This document shows positions 57,301 to 64,000 of a DNA stretch of 64,000 nucleotides, in pieces. A model generated the notes under the pieces. The model made no database searches. It worked only from the letters and a program-made list of their open reading frames with translations, and had not been told where the DNA came from. The stretch is from Cristatella mucedo. Lineage: Eukaryota; Bryozoa; Phylactolaemata; Cristatellidae. The DNA is taken from positions 3,655,001-3,719,000 of the forward strand of contig WPIO01000009.1 of NCBI GenBank assembly GCA_009760855.2. Reading direction: 5' to 3'. Every line of letters begins with the position of its first letter. The first letter of the stretch is position 1. A program made the position numbers and the translations under genes.

Positions 57301-60300
57301 GCACTAGCCAGTGCCTAAAGTAACAGAAATTCTGCCACATAGGCTGGGTCGACGAGCAAGGTGAGCATGCCAGCCGACTGGGCTGTACTTACAGTCACGT
57401 GTGACAATAATACAGACTAATTATATTGAACACATAAAATACAAAATGAGATCTAACATCTGACTTGCTGAAAAACACCGCGACATATTAACACAGAGCT
57501 GACCATTCGGAGAATACAAAGCAAGCGCATACAAACACAAGGTCAAGAATTTGAAAGCTGGCATTGTCTGGCACATAATAACAAAGTTAAAAGTTCGAGC
57601 AGTGTCTACACATGCGAGTCCACAAGGCCAAGTTCATGCCAACAAGCCAAACAAAAGAAAAAAACTCTCAACGACTCACTCTCATAACCTAGCACTTGAG
57701 GCAAGAGAAGCTTTAGGTGCATACCAATAAAATAGCCAAGGTCTAGGAATCCAGAGAGCGCCCATGGATTTAGGCTTGAGAGGCTGCAGTCCTGACATAG
57801 TCGCTCCACCGCTTGATAAACGGGAAGCAGCAGGCATCTCCACGGTGACCGTGTGGAGACTGCCCTACCAGCACTCGGGGAGAGCTGAGGCCCACCACGA
57901 TGCCTCGAGAGGTCAGCTTTTTCAGAGGTACGATCAGCCAAGTTCCACGGCAAGCCATTATTAGCCATCAAAAGAGATACAGTACACGTGCAGCAGGCGG
58001 CTTGCACCGTGGTTGGGCAGTTGGTGATCGGCTAAAGCCGGCTGCCTCCGCCCTTCATCAGCCACGACAGGCCCGGCAGAGCTGACAAGTTGAAAGTTGG
58101 TCCATGCATTCGTGACATCCTGTCTCGACTTCGGCAACTCACTGCTTACTGGCTTACCAGCATGTGCGATCAGGCGATTGCAGCTGGTGCAAAACTCTGC
58201 AGCTAGGCTTGTCTGTCGTGAGCGTCGCAGTTGCTAAATTACTCCACTTTTTGCCGACCTGCACTGGCTACCAGTCAAGCAACGGATTGACTTCAAGGTT
58301 TTGTCGCTCACTTTTAGGTCATTTCATTCTTTGGCTCCAGCCTATCTCTCAGATCTACTCCGCCACCAGGCCCAGATCGTACCACCTGCTTTTCGGAATC
58401 CAACAGTCTAGAAATACCTCGTACAAACCTCAAATCCTTTGGAGACCGTGCATTTAGTTCGTATGCTCACAAGCCCTGGAATTCCCTCCCGACCTGCGTC
58501 AGAACATCCCCTGACTTGACCACATTTAAAAAGAATTTAAAAACACCTATTTAGGACAGCATTTAGTGGGTCCCTGTGATTCGTCCTTCATGTGCTTATG
58601 CTTGCTGACACTGTGCATGCTGCCACTAACCCCATTTGCATGCTGACCCTGTGCACGTCATCCCTAACCATGTTATTCATGTTGTTTGTTTATCAAGCAT
58701 GATATTACTCACCATTCAATCGCGGTTCCCTTTGCAGCAAATGCAAAGCGCCTAGAAAGAGATTGAGTTCTCTGAAGGTGCTTTATCAAGTGCATTATTA
58801 TTATTAAGCTGCCAGGCAAATTACGTTGCAGCCAGTGGCAGTGGAGGAGGCAGACCTGCTGTGCCTACATAGCCACTCCTGTTTCTCCTCACCAACGATG
58901 CTCTTGCTATCAGCTAGAATTCGAAAAGATGCATCAACAGACACAGCCCTGAGCCCAAAAACTTTGTGGGCGACTGCAGCCGATTCGGTAGGCAATTACA
59001 ACAACGGGACTCAAGTCGTCAGCATCGCATCAAGCCCACCCCCTACTCAAAGCCAGCTAAAGCTGGACCCTGTCAAAGAGGTTTAAAAAAATGCAACGAC
59101 AGCCACATTTTTAAACAGATGCAATTGATTACGAAAGTTCCAGGTTCGAAAAGGCTACTCACAGGCTAGAAGCAAGGGATAGCAGCAGCAAGAAAATTAC
59201 TACAGTCAAACAGAAAGCAAATCTACATGCCACACTGCCACAAATATGGCTGCATGGACAGGAGGGTTTACACGGTGCTGCCAGAGCCCGATGACCAAAG
59301 AGCCTTCTTTGGTTTAGGGATTGAAACCTGGCCCTCTCTAGCCAGAAAGAAACGTCTTAATAATCAGCAATTTCTATCGACAGCAAAGTGACACTGCTTC
59401 TTGTTCGACTACCGAGATTGAAGCTCAAGGCTGGCTGCTTAGACAACTACAACAATTCACACGGTAGAAGAGCATGTGAACAGCACCTCCTCCACCACTC
59501 CTCCGGAAATGAGACTTTTCCAGACAGAAACTTGATTGTAGCCGAAAGCAAATATGTCGCCCGGATCTCGAATTGGCGTGCTTACAGCTAGTGTTACACA
59601 GGATGGGTGACTGGGGATCCCCCTGGTAACCCCCTCCCCCATTGAAGACCAGCTCTGATGGCACGTCAAAGCTTCGAGCAGTTGCATCAGAAGGCCTGCT
59701 GGCTTCTGACAAGATTTCCTGACAGCGTCACAGCAGGTGTCGAAGCCCGCAGCCTGCACCGTCTTTCTTCTTACCTGCTCACCATTGAGCACAGTGCTGC
59801 TAAAGTATTATCACACAAAATTGGTAGAAGGTGCAGATACTAACCGATGGCTTGAAACATCAGATAGATTATGACTGAGGAGATATTATTCGCGGTTCCT
59901 AAATTGTGGTCATTAGGAACCAGTCATCGCATACTCAATGGTTGGGCAGTGTATAGGCCAAAGTCATGTTACAGGCAGTTAGCAGGGTCACAGCTGCTGT
60001 ACGAGGTCCTATCATTGATGCTGGACACCTGAAACCGTCCGAGGCTGTAAAATGTCCAGACGTCTCGATGCTCTGAATATGGACTTATCTGTCAAAGTAT
60101 GGGCACTCTTTGCTGCTTCAGTATGTTTCTACCGTTGACATACCAGCGTGTATTGAGGCAGCAGCATCACCAGTATTAGCCACGTGCCCGACTTGCCGCC
60201 TAATGACATAAGTGCACAAGCCACAAAAACCATGTACAACAATATAGACGACATCCCCTGACTCGTGGCGGGTTCAACTGAAGTAGCACCCGGCAAAAGG

Positions 60301-63300
60301 CTTCAGCCTGCATCTGCCAACAGCGCCATTCTCCGGCAACAGCCGCATGATGGGTCACGAGAACGATCGGGCTCGGGCGTAGCACGCTGGCTGGCGCAGG
60401 CAGTCAGGACTCACCAGTTTTCGAGAGGTCAGCAGAAAGTTGGCCTTGGTTTCGTGCGGTTCGTTCGACACCGGGTCTAATACGAGCAATCGCTTCTCTT
60501 TGGCAATACTCAGGACATCGAGAAGCACTTGCATCTCCGTGAGCGACTGCCTACAAGCATCGGGCGCGGCAGGCCTGCAACAGCTCGAACGCGTGGGCTC
60601 GCACCGGAGGCACGCCCCCTGCCACGAGCGGCAGCGCACCGGGTCGCCGGAGAACTCACAGAAGCTTGCCGCGCACTGACTCCCACGGCCAGGCACCGGC
60701 CGCTGCCAGCTGCTGGTGCAGCTTGGCTCTCTGCTGCTGCTCGGCCTGTTGGTCGGTGAGCTGTAGCTGCAGCTCCGCCTCGGAAGTAGATTTGCCTTTC
60801 TCATCTTCTTCGTCTTTTGAAAAGTCGATCAGCTGTGCCAGCCGGGCCAAGTTCTCGGAGAGAGAGAGCGGTCTAGAAAGCGATATCATCAACGGTGCCG
60901 TCATGCAAGTGGCAAGAGGAACGCGCGAGTCAGGGCATCGACTGAGGTGTGCATGTGTGTGTGCGCGCATGTGTGTGTGTGTGCATGTGGTAATCACGTG
61001 TTCGGTGGGAAGTGCATGCCGAGGCAGCACCAGCGACAAGACTCGAAACTCCACATCGTGCATAGAACAAAAGCCAAGTGGATTCAGTAGCCTCATTTCC
61101 ATATTGGCAGAAGGGCCAAAGAGGCTTTCGTCTCCGCTTTTAGAGGGGATTAAATAGTGGCCTGCTTCAGGAATCGAACCCATAAATAAATCAATATAAA
61201 TATAATTCATTTGTAGAGCACCACTGGAGAACTCGATCTCTATCCAAGCACTTCATATATGCCGAAGAACTCGAGCTAACGACCTCAGTTGTCAAAGGCG
61301 AGCACCTTAACCCTTGAACCATATGTGATAGTCATTCCTATTTTTTAAGACGGCCTCCTCAGAGATAGTGAATCATCACTGAAAATTACACCAAGCTTGC
61401 CTCTGGACCTAAAAGTGCCACATGTGACATTCATCCGGTACATGCAGTTGCAAAGGAGTACACTACACTATGCTTGACATATCGAGATCACTTCCAAGAA
61501 TTCATACACGACAGGCACACTGACACAGCTAGAATCAGGCTGTAAACCCCTAGAGCCAGCATACTATCAATATTATCATAATATCAATAGATATAAACTA
61601 TCAATGAATATCAACCAACTAACAATGGAGGTTGAAATACATGTATAGATGAAACATCTTCAGAGGCTGATATTAACATAGAGGCTGAGACAGGCATCTG
61701 TGGCCTCTGGAACTGCAAAAAAAACTTGAATATATAATGCCACTCAGCCATCAAAATGACTCTTTTAACTAGAGATCAAACACCCACTGTGGAATTGGCT
61801 GCATACACGAAACGTCATGTATCAGCTCAATGTATGCAATTTCTTGCAAACCACTGCAGTCATTACGTAGACTAAGTATAAACTGACTAAACTTTAACCT
61901 GTGCGACTGGAGTTCAGCACAACTGATCATATGTCAATTAAATTATAAAGGCTAGTTGGCCTACGGCATGAGCAGCACTGCTAATTAATTTACCAGTAGC
62001 TGCATATAAAAAATGCCGTGCCGAAAGACTACAGGTTGGCATGCCGGAATCGCTTGCTTGGATTTTGCAACTCAAGCTCTCCGGCCCACGACTTCACAGC
62101 CCTGTATTTTCAGTTATATTCACAGCACTACAAAGAGGTGTGTTTCCTGTAGCCTATGCTGTGGGCAATGTACGGTCAGGAATTATGTTCCGAATAAGGT
62201 TTTTGCAAACCCAGATTCGAGCGAATGCTTGGAACCATAGACGTAGCCAGCACTAAGCCATGGAAAAGGGAAGAACTTGACCTTGCCACAGACACCCTAT
62301 CATAAGAAGGCTGAAGGGGTGTGCTAAAAGCAAGCTGCCCTGTATGACCATTCGGATCAGGTCAAAGGGGGCCGGAGCCACTTGCTCCCCTTTCTTATAG
62401 CTACACTCTGAAGCTGGTGTTTACAATATACAAACATATTACGATATGGTTTAACCCTGCTTTTCAAAATCCATAAGTCGAAAAACTAAAGAGTGCTCTC
62501 ACTTTTAAAATACATCATTCACAAGAACCCATTAACGGAGGATGCCACGAAAATAGCTTTAAAGAAATTGATCAAGCAATCAAATATTTGTTAAGGATAC
62601 CGTTCAAATGAGAAACGTGTTAAAACTGAGATCGGAAGTTCAGAAGACTTCCTAATAAAAGAAAAATATTATTATCCAAACCATGTCTAACTCGAATGTA
62701 AACCGGAAGCAAGACAACTACAAATAAAAAATACCGATCTCTGCATCCTATGTGACTTTTATCTCCTCTTGTTGAACCTCGGCAGATCGAAGTATACGTG
62801 TGAAGCTTGTTGAAGTACATGCACACAACTTCTCTGATTAGTCTGATATTTTTTTGCTATACATATCCACGATGGCGGAAAATAAAGCTCCATGGCGTTT
62901 GGCATATAAGAAGCATCTGAATAGAGATTAAGTTCGCTTAAGTGTCTATACAAATGAATTATATGACAGCAGCCACCTGACAGGCGAATGAACAGCAGGC
63001 TCCAAATCGGATGTAAGCTACATCAGCAAGCTCTGAGCTTCGGCTGGCTCCATCAACGTGTCGCTGTCTCAGCATTAACAAACACCGTGGCTAAGATACT
63101 GTTTTTTGCATCCTCGCGGAGAAAATCGATATCCTTCAGAATCCTGCTGGCCGTTCAGAATATTTCAGAATAGCGGTCGGCTTTCGGGTGGGTGCGGCGA
63201 TGTGCGAATACATCTATAGCGCATGCGAACTGGGTTGCTCCCGCCTGCGCGAGGTGACGTGCGCGCAAGCGGAACGCGCGTCACGCCAAAAAAACTGCGC

Positions 63301-63778
63301 TAACACACACGCAGCCTCGGCTGCCACCAAGCGCGTGTGAAAACTACAGTGACGACATCGAAGCGCACTTAGTCGAACGCGAGAATCGACCACGGTCGAG
63401 TGGCCGCCGGCCCCGAGCTTCGGAAAAAATAGTGCTCGCCTGCTCGCGCTGTGCAGCTTCACCACAACTCCTTTGCTATTCGCGAGCAATCGCGCCATTA
63501 TACCTGCGACAGCATGCAAGCTGCCTCCCTTTAGCTTACTGCAGCATTCGCGCAGAAAAAACGTCGAGGATCTCCGAACGATGTGAACACCGTGGCACTG
63601 CTCCACCTCGGCCCGTTGCCGCCCGCTGCCGCCCGCTGCGACAAACTTTGCTCACAGAAGCCTGGAAAAATATGCATAAAACTTACTGGACATATTTTTC
63701 CTGACCATCGTAGGCAATTTCAGTAACGGTACTTTCCAGAAGCGCCTCAACGGACACCTTGGGGACGCCGAGGGCCAT
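40338..63778 (-). CDS. MED17: Mediator of RNA polymerase II transcription subunit 17, 13 coding exons
   Basis: MED17 is a scaffold of the Mediator head module, which links activators to RNA polymerase II in the nucleus. Coding exons on the minus strand: 63778-63687, 60872-60660, 60550-60415, 57314-57131, 55507-55364, 52747-52602, 51896-51825, 51739-51680, 51498-51272, 51072-50881, 48742-48628, 42837-42668, 40569-40338. They total 1983 nt (660 aa plus stop) with consistent phases and GT-AG introns; human MED17 is 651 aa. Conserved blocks in order: [17 protein letters not shown] (residues 34-50), WPWESVR (92-98), [13 protein letters not shown] (105-117), [15 protein letters not shown] (184-198), [20 protein letters not shown] (286-305), VVSNQII (321-327), [13 protein letters not shown] (330-342), YVPSSGG.. 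and GDKAIAV (about 549-588), and the C-terminal [21 protein letters not shown] saw no frameshift or missing block. Confidence 0.96.
40775..41150 (-). mobile_element. LINE B 3' end
   Basis: Inverted LINE B tail (TGTAATGTATCTC..TTTTGTATAGC) followed by C-terminal ORF remnant (AAAGCTTCTGTCGCTCATGG region). A diverged SINE-1 abuts it at 41150. Confidence 0.8.
41150..41285 (-). mobile_element. SINE-1, diverged
   Basis: Inverted SINE-1 body: TGACGGCTATCACCACTGC, AATAAAGGATCGTCCAC, decayed B box GGTCTCGAACCCACTG and head near 41285. Confidence 0.65.
42075..42200 (-). mobile_element. LINE A 3' tail
   Basis: (AAT)n, then AGAGAACCCAATCTCTTTC with TAGGCACTTA and a decayed 3' UTR. MED17 intron 12. Confidence 0.7.
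42341..42392. repeat. TG/CG microsatellite-like tract
   Basis: Alternating GTGTG and GCGCG words for about 50 bp in MED17 intron 12. Confidence 0.75.
42668..42837 (-). CDS. MED17: MED17 coding exon 12
   Basis: Acceptor CGGTTGCAG, donor GACAA|GTGGGT; residues 528-583. [20 protein letters not shown] aligns with [20 protein letters not shown]. A Gly-rich loop (about 552-562, [11 protein letters not shown]) lies where human MED17 has GLGPIESIGNAS. Splicing to exon 13 recreates GDKAIAVKG, matching GDYAISVRNG. Confidence 0.94.
43000..45280. other. MED17 intron 11, part without recognised elements
   Basis: Apart from the (GA)n array no exon or repeat family is recognised in this stretch. Confidence 0.45.
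44493..44561. repeat. (GA)n microsatellite with flanking 12-nt repeat
   Basis: About 34 GA units. GCATCTCGCAAG just before (44481-44492) and GCATCTTGCAAG just after (44562-44573) form an 11/12 direct repeat. MED17 intron 11. Confidence 0.93.
45290..45417 (+). mobile_element. LINE A 3' UTR, left part split by LINE B
   Basis: CATATTTGCATGCTCACAC, CAACCATGTTACTC and CCATTCGATCGTGTTTC follow the family 3' UTR and stop abruptly where LINE B begins. The missing tail is found at 47115. Confidence 0.75.
45418..47108 (-). mobile_element. LINE B (CR1/L2-like), RT and C-terminal ORF, 5'-truncated
   Basis: On the minus strand: an RT with [57 protein letters not shown] and [16 protein letters not shown], then [17 protein letters not shown] at about 46500-46450 in a shifted frame. 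A 221-codon C-terminal ORF follows (46287-45622) with [31 protein letters not shown] and RPRLWNSLP. The 3' tail (TACCGAATGC..TGTGAGTGCGCTATACAAAA) ends in GATACATTACAC. Frameshifts make it inactive. It lies inside a LINE A tail. Confidence 0.93.
47115..47205 (+). mobile_element. LINE A 3' tail, right part split by LINE B
   Basis: AGCAGTAAATGTAATGCACCTAGAAAG continues the LINE A tail interrupted at 45417, with hairpin and an ATTATCATTATT end. Confidence 0.75.
48628..48742 (-). CDS. MED17: MED17 coding exon 11
   Basis: Acceptor TCGTTTCAG, donor CAG|GTAACC; residues 490-527. It encodes [16 protein letters not shown] then [17 protein letters not shown], matching ITLSYQEQELQDFLLSQ. A SINE-2 copy ends or begins about 80 bp upstream of the acceptor. 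Confidence 0.94.
48825..48963 (+). mobile_element. SINE-2, best-preserved copy
   Basis: TGGTTTGGTCCAGTGGTTAA, GTGGACTCGAGCCCC, GTGAAGCGCCTGAATAGAGA, TTAAGTTCTCTTGGGGCGCT and AATGAATTATATTTT. Antisense in MED17 intron 10, about 80 bp from the exon 11 acceptor. Confidence 0.88.
50067..50205 (+). mobile_element. SINE-1 variant, uninterrupted
   Basis: CTCGCTCTTCACGACCGAGG, B box GGTTCGAATCC, GCCAACTGCATACACCGAAG and tail GTGGTTAAATCAGCTGATA. It is the intact counterpart of the copy split by LINE A at 10355-11625. Confidence 0.75.
50881..51072 (-). CDS. MED17: MED17 coding exon 10
   Basis: It encodes [20 protein letters not shown] and TLDHMAKAI, ending ITAPGYDQS; donor AGCAG|GTACGG. Two in-frame acceptors are possible, giving a start at 51072 (CACTTAG) or 51066 (CTGTAG); the second removes two residues and does not change phase. 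Confidence 0.93.
51272..51498 (-). CDS. MED17: MED17 coding exon 9
   Basis: Acceptor TTAGTGCAG, donor GAAAA|GTGAGT; residues 350-424. [19 protein letters not shown] and [18 protein letters not shown] correspond to VLEHNLHLLIREFH and HPASAPFGHKRMRLSGP of human MED17. Confidence 0.95.
51680..51739 (-). CDS. MED17: MED17 coding exon 8 (60 nt)
   Basis: Acceptor CGGTTGCAG, donor AAG|GTCGGT; 20 codons, phase 0: [20 protein letters not shown], aligning without gaps to [20 protein letters not shown]. The donor is less typical (GTCGGT) but preserves the frame. Confidence 0.93.
51825..51896 (-). CDS. MED17: MED17 coding exon 7 (72 nt)
   Basis: Acceptor TTCTCTGTAG, donor CAC|GTAAGT; 24 codons, phase 0. 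[20 protein letters not shown] then IIVH matches [20 protein letters not shown] and IISQ of human MED17. Followed by an 85-bp intron. Confidence 0.95.
51957..52090 (-). mobile_element. SINE-2, diverged
   Basis: Inverted: ATAATTCATTTGCATAGCACC, CAATTTATTCAGGCGCTTG, GGGCTAGAGCCCAC and CACCTTAACCACTGGGCCAC. MED17 intron 6. Confidence 0.78.
52602..52747 (-). CDS. MED17: MED17 coding exon 6
   Basis: Acceptor CCTTGCAG, donor CAG|GTAGGG; residues 258-305. [20 protein letters not shown] is nearly identical to the human helix [20 protein letters not shown]. Confidence 0.97.
52877..53344 (+). mobile_element. LINE A 3' end
   Basis: Starts within the TTTGGCTCCAGCC block, continues through CCTGACCGGACCACATTTAA, 3' UTR, hairpin tail and (ATT)n. 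Antisense in MED17 intron 5. Confidence 0.88.
54319..54383. repeat. (GA)n microsatellite
   Basis: About 32 GA units in MED17 intron 5, 27 bp before a LINE A copy. Confidence 0.95.
54410..55041 (+). mobile_element. LINE A 3' end, well preserved
   Basis: Encodes [20 protein letters not shown] then [38 protein letters not shown] and [11 protein letters not shown], then 3' UTR, hairpin and (ATT)n. It directly follows a (GA)n array. MED17 intron 5. Confidence 0.9.
55364..55507 (-). CDS. MED17: MED17 coding exon 5
   Basis: Acceptor AATTTTTAG, donor ACAG|GTGATG; residues 210-256. [14 protein letters not shown] and [16 protein letters not shown] match the SLFPHHGTFEVIK and IPSDLEGSAYIKVSI blocks of human MED17. 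Confidence 0.96.
55905..56088 (+). mobile_element. SINE-1, full length
   Basis: GCCGTGATGGCACACTAGGT, B box GGATCGATTCT, GGGCGATCCTTTTATTGCC, duplicated GCCAGCC before the tail, TTTATTTATT end. MED17 intron 4. Confidence 0.85.
56089..56156 (-). mobile_element. LINE RT fragment between two SINE-1 copies
   Basis: Minus strand reads [18 protein letters not shown], a CR1/L2 RT motif 1 block. About 68 bp only. Confidence 0.7.
56157..56328 (+). mobile_element. SINE-1, full length
   Basis: GAGCCGTGATGGCACACTAG, B box GGTTCGATTCC, body and tail ending AATCAGCTAGGATT. It sits 70 bp after the previous copy in the same orientation. Confidence 0.88.
57131..57314 (-). CDS. MED17: MED17 coding exon 4
   Basis: Acceptor TTACTTTAG, donor ACGG|GTAAGG; residues 148-208. 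It encodes [12 protein letters not shown] and [18 protein letters not shown] followed by IIGDLSYKT, all equivalent to conserved MED17 blocks. Confidence 0.97.
58087..58806 (+). mobile_element. LINE A 3' end, well preserved
   Basis: Starts at [18 protein letters not shown], then the same C-terminal ORF as 10839-11320 with small frame breaks, 3' UTR, hairpin tail and (ATT)n. Antisense in MED17 intron 3. Confidence 0.9.
58810..60360. other. MED17 intron 3, part without recognised elements
   Basis: Overlapping open frames on both strands near 59425-59792 look like chance frames. No exon of MED17 is missing here, because exons 3 and 4 join in phase. Confidence 0.5.
60415..60550 (-). CDS. MED17: MED17 coding exon 3
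   Basis: Acceptor GCTTGTAG, donor CTG|GTGAGT; residues 103-147. It encodes [20 protein letters not shown] and LVLDPVSNE, matching LTEMCVLYDVLSI and LDPVS of human MED17. Confidence 0.97.
60660..60872 (-). CDS. MED17: MED17 coding exon 2
   Basis: Acceptor TCGCTTTCTAG, donor CTTCT|GTGAGT; residues 32-101. It begins [18 protein letters not shown], the strongest N-terminal MED17 signature. A Glu/Lys/Gln-rich linker follows (about 51-83, with EQQQ and HQQL), then [10 protein letters not shown]. Confidence 0.97.
60951..60986. repeat. (TG)n/(CG) short tract
   Basis: About 36 bp of TG repeats with a CGCGC interruption, in MED17 intron 1 about 80 bp upstream of exon 2. Confidence 0.8.
61196..61325 (-). 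mobile_element. SINE-2, diverged
   Basis: Inverted: TATAATTCATTTGTAGAGC, GAGAACTCGATCTCTATCC, AACTCGAGCTAACGACC and CACCTTAACCCTTGAACC. MED17 intron 1. Confidence 0.75.
61330..63680. other. MED17 intron 1, including a CpG-rich 5' end
   Basis: 62960-63680 is noticeably CpG-rich (GCGCGC and CGCG words), consistent with a promoter-associated island extending into the first intron. The rest is AT-rich and holds only a SINE-2 tail. Confidence 0.45.
62893..62963 (+). mobile_element. SINE-2 3' tail fragment
   Basis: GAAGCATCTGAATAGAGATT then AAGTTCGCTTAAGTGTCTAT and AATGAATTATAT. Only the tail remains. Confidence 0.65.
63687..63778 (-). CDS. MED17: MED17 coding exon 1 (start codon)
   Basis: The ATG at 63778-63776 opens [20 protein letters not shown] and then [10 protein letters not shown]; donor CCA|GTAAGT after 30 codons plus 2 nt. 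It aligns with the VRISIESACEKQ..EVGLDGTETY start of human MED17. The start was chosen because it is the nearest upstream ATG to this conserved segment. Confidence 0.9.
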
Positions 63779-64000
63779 AGCGGCGCTGTTGAGGAAAAAT
63801 TGAACCGCTGAAGTGCGGAAGGTCGCCAAGGCCGGGTCTCCCTCAATGGCCCATGGCCTATGTTCGTGCAGGATTCGACCCCCGCCGAGCGGGCCTGTAA
63901 AGAGCTCAAAATTTGGTTGGCTGGTGACTTTGTGTTTTCAGCCGTTCAATTTAGAACCCGTTTGTGGCTGATTTATGGTTTTTGTAGTTTGTGAGTCAAT
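63779..64000 (-). promoter_or_regulatory. MED17 upstream region (5' UTR / core promoter presumed)
   Basis: The sequence directly upstream of the MED17 ATG. I see no TATA box or other clear core element in it; the call rests on position only. The window ends here, so distal elements are not visible. Confidence 0.35.

Overview
This is a window of an animal (metazoan) nuclear genome: genes are split into many short exons with GT-AG introns, and most of the rest is LINE and SINE sequence and microsatellites. I see no bacterial operon structure, rRNA, CRISPR array or functional tRNA. The proteins resemble vertebrate orthologues closely and the LINEs are of the CR1/L2 type. That fits a slowly evolving invertebrate, but the sequence does not let me name a phylum.

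Two genes, both on the minus strand and in the same direction, account for nearly all the coding sequence. (1) UGP2, UTP--glucose-1-phosphate uridylyltransferase, runs from 37159 (start, inferred first exon) down to 6733 (stop). It has 13 coding exons and 531 codons, and every intron phase agrees. (2) MED17, the Mediator head-module subunit 17, runs from 63778 down to 40338, also in 13 coding exons, 660 codons. About 3.2 kb separates the MED17 stop from the proposed UGP2 start. A CpG-rich stretch at about 36950-37900 is the likely UGP2 promoter. One gene makes UDP-glucose in the cytosol and the other serves RNA polymerase II transcription in the nucleus; I see no functional link.

Layout. 1-6000: no recognised exon; CA/GT/GA microsatellites and several LINE tails, including an inverted cluster at 3415-4112. 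6000-37159: UGP2 with its probable 3' UTR, with introns filled by LINE A, LINE B and LINE C fragments and two tRNA-derived SINE families. 24100-30800 is an almost continuous LINE graveyard. 37160-40337: intergenic, with one SINE and LINE tails. 40338-63778: MED17, with a 1.7 kb LINE B carrying a reverse-transcriptase domain in intron 11, three very similar LINE A copies (52.9, 54.4 and 58.1 kb) and a compact cluster of exons 7-10. 63779-64000: upstream of the MED17 start.

The most interesting signals concern the mobile elements. SINE-2 carries the same 3' hairpin tail as LINE A, which suggests a LINE/SINE mobilisation pair. One LINE A copy is inserted cleanly inside a SINE-1 copy with a 5-bp target duplication, and a LINE B copy splits a LINE A tail. 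The (ATT)n tail of a sense-oriented LINE A forms the T-rich tract of the last UGP2 splice acceptor. The labels LINE A, B, C and SINE-1, SINE-2 are names I use for families visible in this window; they are not database names.
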